Shown piece after piece: positions 44,561 to 52,821 of a stretch of 64,000 nt of DNA (positions are counted from its first letter, which is position 1; every line of letters starts with the position of its first letter). This DNA comes from Acidobacteriota bacterium. GTDB taxonomy: Bacteria; Acidobacteriota; Terriglobia; Versatilivoradales; Versatilivoraceae. Under the pieces are notes generated by a model that saw only the letters and a list, made by a program, of their open reading frames with translations, had not been told where the DNA came from and searched no databases. The stretch spans positions 1-64,000 of the forward strand of contig JAJDUG010000074.1 in NCBI GenBank assembly GCA_022826755.1, read 5' to 3'. The position numbers were made by a program, and so were the translations under genes.

Positions 44561-44607
44561 GTGACCTCCAGGTTGGTAGCGGTTTGCAGAAGCTCCATTG
44601 GGTTGGT

Positions 44608-45948
44608 TCAGGGTTTGACGATGGTCCCGTCCTTGCGCCGCAGGTTGCCCCAGTGCAGGTCGAAGCTGGGATCGTCCTTGACGGGGAAGCGGGCCGCCAG
44701 CTTCTCGTCCAGGTCCACCCCAATGCCCGGCGCTTCGTTGATGTAGACGTAGCCGTTCCTTTCCTGCGGGCTTCCGGGGAAGACGTCCCGTTCCGACTGG
44801 GTGAGGCCGTGAAACTCCTGGATGCCGAAGTTGTTGACGACCAGGCTCAGGTGAATATTGGCGGCGTGCCCCACCGGCGAGGTGTCGCCGGGGCCGTGCC
44901 AGGCGGTCCGTACCCGGAAGAACTCGCACAAATGGGAGAGCTTGAAGGCCATGCTGATGCCGCCGATCTGGGAGATGTGGACCCGGATGAAGTCGATCAG
45001 CCGCTGGCTGATGATGTCCAGCCATTCATTGGGGTTGTTGAACAGCTCGCCCATGGCGATGGGGGTGCTGCTCTGCTGGCGCAGATGCTTGAAGTATCCG
45101 ACGTCTTCCGGGGAGAGCGGATCTTCCAGGAAGAACATCCGGACGGGTTCCAGCTCCTTGGCCAACTGGATGGCCAGAATGGGCGGCAGCAGCTCGTGGA
45201 CGTCGGTCAGCAGCTCGACCTGTTCGCCGAAGCGCTCGCGCAGCTTCCCGAAGAACCGGGGCAGCGCCCGGGCGAAGGGAGCCGCCTCCCAGATGCGCGT
45301 GCGCTGGTTGGCGGGTCGAGCCGCGTTTTCCGGACCGAGGGGAGGAGAGGCTTCCGGCACCACCGGCTCGCAGCGGATGTGCCGATAGCCCTGCTCCCGC
45401 AACTGCTGGAACGAATCGACCAGCTCTTCGAAGGTCCGGCCGCCGGCCGACCTGTAGGTGTCCACCGCTCGGCGGCTCTTGCCTCCCAGCAACTGGTAGA
45501 CGGGCAGGCCGGTCCATTTCCCCAGGATGTCCCACAGGGCCGAGTCGACCCCGCTGAGGGCGTTGTTCAGGACCGGTCCGTTGCGCCAGTAGGAACTGAA
45601 GAAGGAGGACTGCCAGATGTCCTCGATATCCCAGGGACTCTTGCCCACCAGAAACTGCTTCAGATAGACATCCACGGCTGTCTGCACGGTGCGAATCCGC
45701 TGAGTGAAAGTGGCGCAGCCCAGGCCGTACAGTTCGGGTTCGCTGGTCGAGACCTTGACCACGGCCAGCCGGCGTCCGGCGGGCGCCGTGAGGATGCACT
45801 TGACATCGGTGATCTTGATAGGCGGCAGTCCGGAACGCTGCTGTTGAGCCGCCAGCAGGGAGGCTCCGGTGGAAGATGGCGAAAGAGAACCCAGTCCGGC
45901 GGCCAGGGCCCCCAGTGGGCCGGCTTGCAGCAGATCGCGGCGTTTCAT
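44608..45948 (-). CDS. Tat-exported D-mannonate dehydratase-like enolase-superfamily protein (ManD/RspA type)
   Basis: A 446-residue protein with a Tat-like leader (MKRRDLLQAGPLGALAAG). The ManD subgroup pattern is clear: GLGCATFTQR, metal ligands Asp in LLTDVHELL, Glu in FFLEDPLSPED and Glu in PIAMGELFNN, then TAWHGPGDTSPVGHA with the catalytic His. ManD enzymes dehydrate D-mannonate or D-gluconate to 2-keto-3-deoxy sugars; many RspA relatives have low activity. GGAGG precedes the ATG. The rhodanese lipoprotein gene lies 47 bp downstream on the same strand. Confidence 0.85.
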   Translation of the reverse strand: MKRRDLLQAGPLGALAAGLGSLSPSSTGASLLAAQQQRSGLPPIKITDVKCILTAPAGRRLAVVKVSTSEPELYGLGCATFTQRIRTVQTAVDVYLKQFLVGKSPWDIEDIWQSSFFSSYWRNGPVLNNALSGVDSALWDILGKWTGLPVYQLLGGKSRRAVDTYRSAGGRTFEELVDSFQQLREQGYRHIRCEPVVPEASPPLGPENAARPANQRTRIWEAAPFARALPRFFGKLRERFGEQVELLTDVHELLPPILAIQLAKELEPVRMFFLEDPLSPEDVGYFKHLRQQSSTPIAMGELFNNPNEWLDIISQRLIDFIRVHISQIGGISMAFKLSHLCEFFRVRTAWHGPGDTSPVGHAANIHLSLVVNNFGIQEFHGLTQSERDVFPGSPQERNGYVYINEAPGIGVDLDEKLAARFPVKDDPSFDLHWGNLRRKDGTIVKP

Positions 45949-46095
45949 GATTCGATTCCTCCAGGAGGGATGGGGGCGGCCTCTGCGGCAGCAACCCGAG
46001 AGCCGACCCTGTTCGAGTTGATAATCAAGAGATCGACCCTATCCTATCACGGCCGTCCGGGAATAATTCCGGCTGGGTTGTTGCGAGCCTCAAGT

Positions 46096-46130
46096 ATCAC
46101 TCCCCCCTTGAGGGGGAGTCGCAGGGCGGA
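46096..46130. repeat. Family B palindromic repeat
   Basis: A further copy of the CTCCCCCCTTGAGGGGGAG hairpin with the TCGCA tail, directly abutting the family A element that follows. The same adjacency occurs at the start of the window. Confidence 0.6.
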
Positions 46131-46345
46131 GCCCCCCGGGAACGCGGGCGTCTCGCCCGCAACCTTATTTCTGGCTGGAGGAGATGGAGCGACAGCGCGA
46201 GGTTGCAGGCAGGCAGCCAGCCAGCCGGCGTGAACTGCGATGGCCAGTCCGAATGAACGGCAAGGCCCCGCTACCGTTCGATCCCAGCGGTGGCGATGGC
46301 CAAGGCTGCGCCAGGCCAACTGCGGGCGTCTCGCGCGCACACGGC
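46131..46345. repeat. Family A inverted-repeat element, inverted copy
   Basis: The interior (GGCTGGAGGAGATGGAGCG, GGTTGCAGGCAGGCAGCC) is the reverse complement of the 12.5-kb array core. The left end is intact (CCCGGGAACGCGGGCGTC); the right end is degraded (TGCGGGCGTCTCGCGCGC). It fills much of the gap between the ManD-like gene and the mutase operon. Confidence 0.75.
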
Positions 46346-46435
46346 CTGGCATCATCGTGGCTGTTGTTTTGACCGGCGGGCCGCCCCAAGTCCGGGAGCG
46401 AGGGATCACCCTGGGACGGCGCCCGGGGACGGTAA

Positions 46436-46464
46436 TTGACCCCGACAGGCGTATCGTTTAGGAT
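46436..46464 (+). promoter_or_regulatory. Sigma-70-like promoter of the acyl-CoA mutase operon
   Basis: TTGACC (46436-46441) and TAGGAT (46459-46464) are spaced by 17 bp, about 77 bp before the first gene. This is the best promoter match upstream of the operon. No cobalamin riboswitch is recognisable in the leader. Confidence 0.5.
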
Positions 46465-46540
46465 GCGCTACGTTAACGGGTCGGCCGGGTTCCACCAAGT
46501 GGCCGCGCGCCGGCTCGGTTCAGGATGAGAGAAGCACAGG

Positions 46541-46960
46541 ATGGAAGTACCGAATACCCAACCAATCCGCGTCATGATCGCCAAGGTCGGGTTGGACGGC
46601 CATGACCGCGGGGTCAAGATCGTGGCCCGCTGCCTGCGCGATGCCGGCATGGACGTCATCTACACCGGGCTCCACCGCACTCCCGAGGAAGTGGCTCTGG
46701 CAGCCGTCCAGGAGGACGTCGACATCCTGGGCATCAGCATCCTTTCCGGGGCTCAGATGACGGTGTTTCCGAGGGTGCTGGATCTGCTTCGCGACCGGCA
46801 CGGCAGCGACATCGCCGTGGTGGGCGGCGGGGTGATGCCCGACGAAGACGTGTCGGAGCTCAAACGCATGGGCGTGAGCGAGATCCTTCTCCAGGACACG
46901 CCGCCGCAGGCGATCGTCGAGTCCATGCGGCGCCTGGTCCGGGAGCGGGGCCCGCGGTGA
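46541..46960 (+). CDS. hcmB: Small B12-binding subunit of 2-hydroxyisobutyryl-CoA mutase-type enzyme
   Basis: A 139-residue cobalamin-binding domain. The DxHxxG motif is present as GLDGHDRG (His binds cobalt), with SILSGAQM and the VVGGGVMP loop completing the Rossmann-like B12 fold. As a free-standing small subunit it must pair with the large subunit at 49381, which lacks its own B12 domain. This split arrangement is that of isobutyryl-CoA and 2-hydroxyisobutyryl-CoA mutases. First gene of a four-gene operon. Confidence 0.85.
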   Translation: MEVPNTQPIRVMIAKVGLDGHDRGVKIVARCLRDAGMDVIYTGLHRTPEEVALAAVQEDVDILGISILSGAQMTVFPRVLDLLRDRHGSDIAVVGGGVMPDEDVSELKRMGVSEILLQDTPPQAIVESMRRLVRERGPR

Positions 46961-47062
46961 CGGAGGAGGTTCCCCATCGAGGACTGGTCGTTCCCACCGG
47001 ACTACAACCCGGATTACCTGCCTGATCCCGCCAGCAAGTACTGGTTTCCCCGGCGCGAGACC

Positions 47063-48406
47063 ATGCCTCCGGGGGAGCGCGACGCACTGATCCTGGAACG
47101 CCTCAAGCAGGTCACGCGATATGCCTATGATCACGCCCCCTTCTATCGGAGGCATTGGGACAGGGCCGGCTTCCACCCCGATCACCTGAACAGCCTGGAG
47201 GACTTCGAGGACAAGGTTCCGGTCATCACCAAGCAGGACTTGAGAGAATCCCAGGCCCGGGTTCCCAGTTTCGGCGACTACCTCTGCATTCCCGAGGAGG
47301 AGATCCACCACATCCACGGCACCTCCGGGACCACCGGCCAGCCCACGGCCTTTGCCGTCGGCCGGAGGGATTGGGAGGCTATCGGCAACGCCCACGCCCG
47401 CATCATGTGGGGCATGGGCTTGCGGCCGGGAGACACCATCTTCATCGCCTCCCTCTTCAGCCTCTACTGGGGATCCTGGGGAACCCTGATCGGCTCGGAG
47501 CGGCTGCGGGCCAGGTCCTTCCCCTTTGGAGCCGGCGCTCCCGGGATGACGGCGCGGGCGGTGGGGTGGCTGGGGCAGATCAAGCCCACGGCCTTCTATT
47601 CCACGCCCTCCTATGCGCTGCACCTGGCGGAGACGGCCAGGAGCCAGGGGATCGACCCCGTTGAGTTCGGGCTCAAGATCCTGTTTTTCTCGGGGGAGCC
47701 GGGCGGGTCGGTGCCGGGCGTCCGGGACAGGATTCAACAGGCCTTCGGCGCACGGGTGGTCGACTCCGGATCCATGGCTGAAATGACCCCCTGGATGAAC
47801 TGCGCAGGCACCGCCGAAACCGAAGGCATGTTGCTTTGGCAGGACCTGGTCTACACTGAAGTGTGCGATCCGGCCAGCTTCCGGCGGGTCCCCTTCGGTC
47901 AACGCGGCACGCCCGTCTACACCCATCTGGAGAGGACCTCGCAGCCCATGATTCGCCTGCTCTCGGGGGACCTGGCCCTGTGGGAGGAGGGGCCCAGCCC
48001 CTGCGGGCGCACCTATCCGCGCCTGCCCAACGGCATCTTTGGCCGCATCGACGACGCTTTCACCATTCGAGGCGAGAACGTCTATCCCAACGAAATCGAT
48101 GCGGCTCTCAATACCATGGGCGACTATGGGGGAGAGCACCGCATCGTGATCTCCCGGGAGCGGACCATGGACGAGCTGCTGGTCCAGGTGGAGCCCACCC
48201 GGGCTGTCTTCGGGGCCGGTCAAGAGGCCTTGAGGGCGTTCCGGGACGAGACGGCCGGTCTGCTGCAGCGGATCATGGGAATTCGGGTCCGGGTGGAGGC
48301 GCTGGCGCCCGACTCCCTGCCCAGGACCGATTTCAAGGCGCGGCGGGTGGTCGACGACCGCGACGTGTTTCGGGAGCTCAATCGCAAACTGGAGAAGGAG
48401 CGTTAA
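47063..48406 (+). CDS. Acyl-CoA ligase of the phenylacetate-CoA ligase (PaaK) type, probable 2-hydroxyisobutyrate-CoA ligase
   Basis: At least 447 residues of an AMP-forming acyl-CoA ligase: the P-loop HGTSGTTGQPT, YSTPSYALHLAE, DSGSMAEMTPW and C-terminal GRIDDAFTIRGENVYP are all PaaK-like. It sits between the two mutase subunit genes, so it probably activates the acid that the mutase rearranges. ATG 47063 has no ribosome site. Upstream the frame is open back to the TGA ending hcmB and encodes protein-like sequence (EDWSFPPDYNPDYLPDP, KYWFPRRE). A GGAGGAGG at 46962-46969 points to a start at the ATC codon 46976, giving 476 residues. Confidence 0.85.
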   Translation: MPPGERDALILERLKQVTRYAYDHAPFYRRHWDRAGFHPDHLNSLEDFEDKVPVITKQDLRESQARVPSFGDYLCIPEEEIHHIHGTSGTTGQPTAFAVGRRDWEAIGNAHARIMWGMGLRPGDTIFIASLFSLYWGSWGTLIGSERLRARSFPFGAGAPGMTARAVGWLGQIKPTAFYSTPSYALHLAETARSQGIDPVEFGLKILFFSGEPGGSVPGVRDRIQQAFGARVVDSGSMAEMTPWMNCAGTAETEGMLLWQDLVYTEVCDPASFRRVPFGQRGTPVYTHLERTSQPMIRLLSGDLALWEEGPSPCGRTYPRLPNGIFGRIDDAFTIRGENVYPNEIDAALNTMGDYGGEHRIVISRERTMDELLVQVEPTRAVFGAGQEALRAFRDETAGLLQRIMGIRVRVEALAPDSLPRTDFKARRVVDDRDVFRELNRKLEKER

Positions 48407-48409
48407 GGC

Positions 48410-49384
48410 ATGGGAAGGGCGATTCCGCCGTTGGCACTGGTGCAACCGGTTCTGGAAGGACGGCTGTCCGCCGTTGCCAGGATGATCACCCACGCGGAAT
48501 CGGGGGAGGAGGACTGCCAGGAGGCCCTGGCCGAGATCTATCGCCATACCGGCAAGGCGCACGTGGTTGGGATCACCGGCGTTCCCGGAAGCGGCAAATC
48601 GGCGCTGGTCACCCGGCTCTGCAAGGCCCTTCGAGCCGGCGAGCGCAGCGTGGGCGTGATCGCCATCGATCCCTCCAGCCCCTTTTCAGGGGGTTCCATC
48701 CTGGGGGATCGGATTCGCATGAACGAGCTGGTGACCGATCCCGGAGTCTTCATTCGCAGCATGGCCACTCGGGGAGCCCTGGGCGGGCTGGCCCGGGCCT
48801 CGCTCAGCGGAGTCGACATCCTGGATGCCGCCGGATACGATGTGGTCCTGATCGAGACGGTCGGCGTCGGCCAGGACGAGATCGACGTGGTCCAGGCCGT
48901 CCATACCACCCTGGTGGTATCGGCCCCGGGTCTGGGCGACGACATTCAGGCCATCAAGGCCGGAGTGCTGGAGATTGCCGACATTCACGTGGTGGGCAAG
49001 TGCGATCGGTCGGATGCCCACCGAACCGTCACCGACCTCAAGAACATGCTGGCGATGGGGCACGGGAACTCGCAGGGATACGGCTGGCAGGTGCCTCTGA
49101 TTCCCACCAGCTCCGTCAGCGGGGAAGGCATCCCGGAGCTGCTGGCCGCCATCGACGGCCACCTGGATGCGCTCACCTCCTCGGGAGAGCTGGAGCAGCG
49201 CCGCCGCCGCATCGCCCAGACCCGCCTGTTGAAATCGGCCGAGAACATCCTGCGAGACCAGTTCCAACGCCACCACGATCGCCAGATCGCCGAGCTGACC
49301 GACCGGATGATGGCCGGAAGGACCCATCCCCATGCGGCGGCTCAGATCCTGCTGAATCAATTCCGTAGCGAGAGGAAGCCATGA
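48410..49384 (+). CDS. MeaB/ArgK-family G-protein chaperone of the acyl-CoA mutase
   Basis: A 324-residue P-loop GTPase that guards and reloads adenosylcobalamin in acyl-CoA mutases. Walker A is GVPGSGKSALVTRL, switch and Mg regions VIAIDPSSPFSGGSILGDRIR, the Walker B-like IETVGVGQDEIDV, and the base-recognition NKxD variant VVGKCDRSDA (Lys-Cys-Asp in place of Asn-Lys-Ala/Asp). AAGGAG overlaps the ligase gene end, three bases before this start. Its stop overlaps the large-subunit start by four bases. In the mutase-specific nomenclature it would be MeaH. Confidence 0.9.
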   Translation: MGRAIPPLALVQPVLEGRLSAVARMITHAESGEEDCQEALAEIYRHTGKAHVVGITGVPGSGKSALVTRLCKALRAGERSVGVIAIDPSSPFSGGSILGDRIRMNELVTDPGVFIRSMATRGALGGLARASLSGVDILDAAGYDVVLIETVGVGQDEIDVVQAVHTTLVVSAPGLGDDIQAIKAGVLEIADIHVVGKCDRSDAHRTVTDLKNMLAMGHGNSQGYGWQVPLIPTSSVSGEGIPELLAAIDGHLDALTSSGELEQRRRRIAQTRLLKSAENILRDQFQRHHDRQIAELTDRMMAGRTHPHAAAQILLNQFRSERKP

Positions 49385-51072
49385 AAGAGACCAATGAGGC
49401 TCAGACCGTCGACAAGCTGGCCGAGCAACTGCAGGCCTGGGAAGGCCGGGAGGTTGCCAGCTTTCTGGCCCGCCAGCCGGAGAGGCAGGAGCAATTCTCC
49501 ACCCTGGGAGGTTTTCCGGTCAAGCGCGTCTACACGCCGCTGGATGTTCAGAATATCCCCCTGGAGGACGTGGGGCTGCCCGGCCGGTATCCCTTCACTC
49601 GCGGTCCCTATCCCACCATGTATCGGGGCCGGCGCTGGACCATGCGCCAGATCGCGGGCTTCGGCACCGGCGCCGACACCAACAAGCGGTTCAAGTACCT
49701 GATCCAGCAGGGCCAGACGGGGCTGTCCACCGACTTCGACATGCCGACCCTGATGGGGTACGACTCCGACCATGCCATGAGCCAGGGCGAGGTGGGGCGG
49801 GGAGGAGTGGCCATCGACACCCTGTCCGACATGGAGGACCTCTTTGCCGGCATCGACCTGGAAAAGATCTCGGTTTCGATGACCATCAACCCCTCGGCCT
49901 GGATCCTGCTGGCCATGTACGTGGCCCTGGCCGAGAAGCGCGGGTTCGACCTCGATCGCCTGTCGGGGACGATTCAGGCCGACATGCTGAAGGAGTACAT
50001 GGCCCAGAAGGAATGGATCTTTCCCATCGCTCCCTCGGTTCGGATCGTCAGGGACTGCATCGCCTATTGTGCCGAAAGAATGAAGCGCTACAACCCGGTC
50101 AACATCTGCGGGTACCACATCAATGAAGCCGGTGCCTCTCCGCTGCATGAGCTGGCCTTCACCCTGGCCAACACCATCGTCTACGTGGAAGAGGTGGTCA
50201 AGACCGGCATGCCGGTGGACCGGTTCGCTCCCCGCCTGTCCTTCTTCTTTGCCTGCGGCTCCGACTTCTTCGAGGAGGCGGCCCGCTTTCGGGCGGTGCG
50301 ACGGGTCTTTGCCACCATCATGCGGGAACGCTTCGGGGCCGCCAATCCCGCCTCCATGCGCCTCCGGTTCCACTGCCAGACGGCCGCGGCCACCCTCACC
50401 CGGCCCCAGTACAAGGTCAACATCGTGAGAACCGCCCTGCAGGCCCTGGCGGCCGTGCTGGGCGGGGCCCAGAGCCTGCACACCAACGGCATGGACGAGG
50501 CCTTTTCCATCCCCACCGAGGAGGCCATGAAGATCGCCCTGCGCACCCAGCAGGTCATCGCCGAGGAATCCAACGTGGCCAACGTGGTGGATCCCCTGGG
50601 CGGCTCCTACTACGTGGAGAAGCTCACCGACCAGTATGTCCGGGCCATCCAGGCCATCCTGAAGGAGGTGGATGAGCGGGGAGGAACGGTGAAGCTGATC
50701 GAGGAGGGGTGGTTCCAGAGAAAGATCGCCGAAGACGCTTACGAGACGGCTCTCAGAAAGCAGTCCGGGGAAAAGCCGGTCATCGGGGTCAACCGCTACG
50801 TGGAGGAAGAGGAAACGCTGGACCTGGAGGTGCATCCCTACGATCCCAGGTCGGCCGATCGCCAGATCGACCGGACCCGGCAGGTCCGGGCCAATCGGGA
50901 CGAGGCCAGGGTTGGCGAACTGCTGCAGCGACTGAAGGCGGTGGCGCGGGACGAGTCGCAAAACATCCTGCCGGTGACCGTCGAGCTGGTGAATCAGGGA
51001 GCCACCATGGGCGATATCGTCGAAACCCTGAAGGAAGTGTGGGGAACCTACCGGGAGACTCCGGTTTTCTGA
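49381..51072 (+). CDS. hcmA: Large subunit of 2-hydroxyisobutyryl-CoA mutase-type B12 enzyme
   Basis: A 563-residue TIM-barrel mutase subunit. The residue that separates subfamilies is Tyr in methylmalonyl-CoA mutase (RQYAGF), Phe in isobutyryl-CoA mutase and Ile in 2-hydroxyisobutyryl-CoA mutase; here it is Ile91 in TMRQIAGFGTG. Asp118 in STDFDMPTLMGYDSD fits the second HCM-specific residue. The length and lack of a B12 domain fit HcmA, with HcmB encoded separately. The reaction would be interconversion of 2-hydroxyisobutyryl-CoA and 3-hydroxybutyryl-CoA. No substrate test is possible from sequence, and related pivalyl-type mutases are an alternative. Confidence 0.85.
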   Translation: MKETNEAQTVDKLAEQLQAWEGREVASFLARQPERQEQFSTLGGFPVKRVYTPLDVQNIPLEDVGLPGRYPFTRGPYPTMYRGRRWTMRQIAGFGTGADTNKRFKYLIQQGQTGLSTDFDMPTLMGYDSDHAMSQGEVGRGGVAIDTLSDMEDLFAGIDLEKISVSMTINPSAWILLAMYVALAEKRGFDLDRLSGTIQADMLKEYMAQKEWIFPIAPSVRIVRDCIAYCAERMKRYNPVNICGYHINEAGASPLHELAFTLANTIVYVEEVVKTGMPVDRFAPRLSFFFACGSDFFEEAARFRAVRRVFATIMRERFGAANPASMRLRFHCQTAAATLTRPQYKVNIVRTALQALAAVLGGAQSLHTNGMDEAFSIPTEEAMKIALRTQQVIAEESNVANVVDPLGGSYYVEKLTDQYVRAIQAILKEVDERGGTVKLIEEGWFQRKIAEDAYETALRKQSGEKPVIGVNRYVEEEETLDLEVHPYDPRSADRQIDRTRQVRANRDEARVGELLQRLKAVARDESQNILPVTVELVNQGATMGDIVETLKEVWGTYRETPVF

Positions 51073-51138
51073 GAATTCACACCAATGGACGCGAATAAAG
51101 TCGTTGGAGCCGTTTGCAAATTTCGCATCTGCACAGGC

Positions 51139-51190
51139 CGCCCAAAGGGGTCCCCCCGGGAGCGCGGGCGTCCCGCCCGCATCCTTGTCC
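51139..51190. repeat. Solo left end of a family A element
   Basis: One inverted-repeat arm (CCCGGGAGCGCGGGCGTC) with the GGCCGCCCAAAGGGG flank also seen at 22100. No matching right arm follows; coding sequence of the TPR protein begins immediately after. It is a truncated or fused copy. Confidence 0.65.
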
Positions 51191-51195
51191 ATTCG

Positions 51196-52647
51196 TTGTC
51201 TCAACTCAAGAGATCTCGTGCCCGCACGGCCCTCGCGTATTGTTTCCTGGCGGGAGTCCTTCTGGAGTCGGCGCCCGCCGCCCAGGACCCGAACGCGGTC
51301 TTCTCCAACCCCCGCTACCGGAAGGCGACCGAACTGATGCGCTCCGGCGGGTACGCCCAGGCCGAGGCGGTTCTGGACGCCGCGGTCAAGGCTGAACCCA
51401 CGCCCGACGCTTACGGTCTGCTGGGCTATGCCCGCGAGATGCAGAACAGGTTCGCCGCCTCCGAGAAGGCCTATCGGGATTCGTTGCGCCTCGACACCGG
51501 CTTCCTCTTCTCCCGGATTCGGCTCGGCATCGTCCTGACCAAGCAGAAGCGGAACCGTGAAAGCCTTGAGGTATTGGGGCCGATCGAAACGACCCTGCAT
51601 CGCCATCCCGAGGCACTCTTTCATCTCTGCCTGGCTTATCTGGAAACGGGCGACCCGACCGGAGCGGTGGCGGCAGCCGAAAAAATGGAAGCCTTCGGCC
51701 CCGAAATGACACTGCGTGCGGCCAAGCTGTTCGTCTGGAAGGAGAAGTTTCCGGAATCGCTTCCTCTGCTGAACAGAGTGGCTGCGGCCAGTCCCGGGTC
51801 GGCCGAGGCCAACTACCTGCTGGCAACCGCCCTGTTTCGCACCGGCCAGACCGGACGGATGTGGCCCTACCTGGAGAAGGCCCACCGGCTTGATCCCGGC
51901 TCGGTGCCGACCCTGCTGCTTTACGGCAGCGGGCTGCTGGCGGAGGGCAAGTTCGTCCAGGCCAGGGACCGCCTGCTGGAGGCTCAGAGGCTTCGGCCGC
52001 GGGATTCCCGTCTTCGCTTTCTTCTGGGCAAGGCCCTGATCGGAGAGGGCGACCATGCGGGGGCCATCGCCCAGTTGGAGGCTCTGGTGAAGCAGGATCC
52101 CGGCAAGCCGGAGGTCCATCTGCTGTTGCTGAGCGCCTACCGTTCCAAGGGAGACATCCCGGCCACTACCCGCCAGGCCCGCCAGGCGGTGGAGAAGTTT
52201 CCGCGTCACCTGCAGTCCCAACTCGAGGCCGGGATGGATCTGCAGACGGTGGGTGAGTTCGAGCTGGCGGAACAGGCGCTGCGGCGGGCGGTGGATCTAT
52301 CCGAAGGCAAGCCTGCGGACCGGCGCAAGGCCCGAGTCAACCTGGCGACGGTCCTGGTGAAGCTGGGCCGGGACGACCAGGCCGTGCCGCTCTTGAAGGA
52401 AGTGGCGGATGCCGATCCCGGGGAAGTGGACGCCCGGGTGGAGTTGGGAGACAGCTACCTGCGGACGGGAGATTACGACCAGGCCGTCCGGGCGCTGCAG
52501 GAAGCTGTCGCTCTGGATGCCGAAAACAAGCGGGCCCACCTGCTGCTGGGCAAGGCCTTCACTCGCCTGGGCCGCCATGAGGAAGCCGGCAAACACTTCC
52601 AGGCCTTTCAGGAACTGGAGACCGCGGGAACGGCGTCGGGAAAGTAG
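51196..52647 (+). CDS. Exported TPR-repeat protein
   Basis: About 483 residues of tandem tetratricopeptide repeats following a signal peptide (ALAYCFLAGVLLESAPAAQ). Roughly ten helix-turn-helix repeats are seen, such as ALFHLCLAYLETGDPTGAVA and VELGDSYLRTGDYDQAVRAL. It probably acts as a periplasmic scaffold; no catalytic domain is seen. The frame is open upstream to ATG 51085, but that part is read through a family A repeat, so I place the start at TTG 51196. A start at 51085 with repeat-encoded residues cannot be excluded. Confidence 0.8.
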   Translation: MSQLKRSRARTALAYCFLAGVLLESAPAAQDPNAVFSNPRYRKATELMRSGGYAQAEAVLDAAVKAEPTPDAYGLLGYAREMQNRFAASEKAYRDSLRLDTGFLFSRIRLGIVLTKQKRNRESLEVLGPIETTLHRHPEALFHLCLAYLETGDPTGAVAAAEKMEAFGPEMTLRAAKLFVWKEKFPESLPLLNRVAAASPGSAEANYLLATALFRTGQTGRMWPYLEKAHRLDPGSVPTLLLYGSGLLAEGKFVQARDRLLEAQRLRPRDSRLRFLLGKALIGEGDHAGAIAQLEALVKQDPGKPEVHLLLLSAYRSKGDIPATTRQARQAVEKFPRHLQSQLEAGMDLQTVGEFELAEQALRRAVDLSEGKPADRRKARVNLATVLVKLGRDDQAVPLLKEVADADPGEVDARVELGDSYLRTGDYDQAVRALQEAVALDAENKRAHLLLGKAFTRLGRHEEAGKHFQAFQELETAGTASGK

Positions 52648-52697
52648 GGGACGTCCGGCGTCACCCCCCCACCGCATCAGCCTTCGGCTGCGGCTGA

Positions 52698-52729
52698 TCA
52701 CTCCCCCCTTGAGGGGGAGTCGCAAGGGG
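52698..52729. repeat. Family B palindromic repeat
   Basis: Another CTCCCCCCTTGAGGGGGAG hairpin with CGCATCAGCCTTCGGC upstream and TCGCAAGGGGGG downstream. It sits between convergent genes and could double as a transcription terminator, though no T-tract follows. Confidence 0.6.
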
Positions 52730-52821
52730 GGTACAGCCCGCCGTCGATCCGGAGGGGGAGAGATTCGGCGTCTCGAGAGGGTGCAGCACTGGGGATCCCT
52801 ATTGGATCCTCCGGTGCAGGA

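Noticed and set aside
44542-46233. 563-codon plus-strand open frame opposite the ManD-like gene
   Set aside because: Antisense to an enzyme with complete catalytic motifs; the translation shows no family resemblance.
46380-46540. Possible cobalamin riboswitch upstream of the B12-dependent mutase operon
   Set aside because: No B12-box-like core or pseudoknot arms were found; the leader after the promoter is only about 70 bases.
49381-51072. Plain methylmalonyl-CoA mutase annotation
   Set aside because: The substrate-discriminating Tyr is Ile, the B12 domain is separate, and a ligase sits in the operon; these fit 2-hydroxyisobutyryl-CoA mutase better.
49357-52221. 954-codon open frame on the minus strand opposite the mutase and TPR genes
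   Set aside because: Shadow of strongly conserved coding on the plus strand; no domain and no ribosome site.
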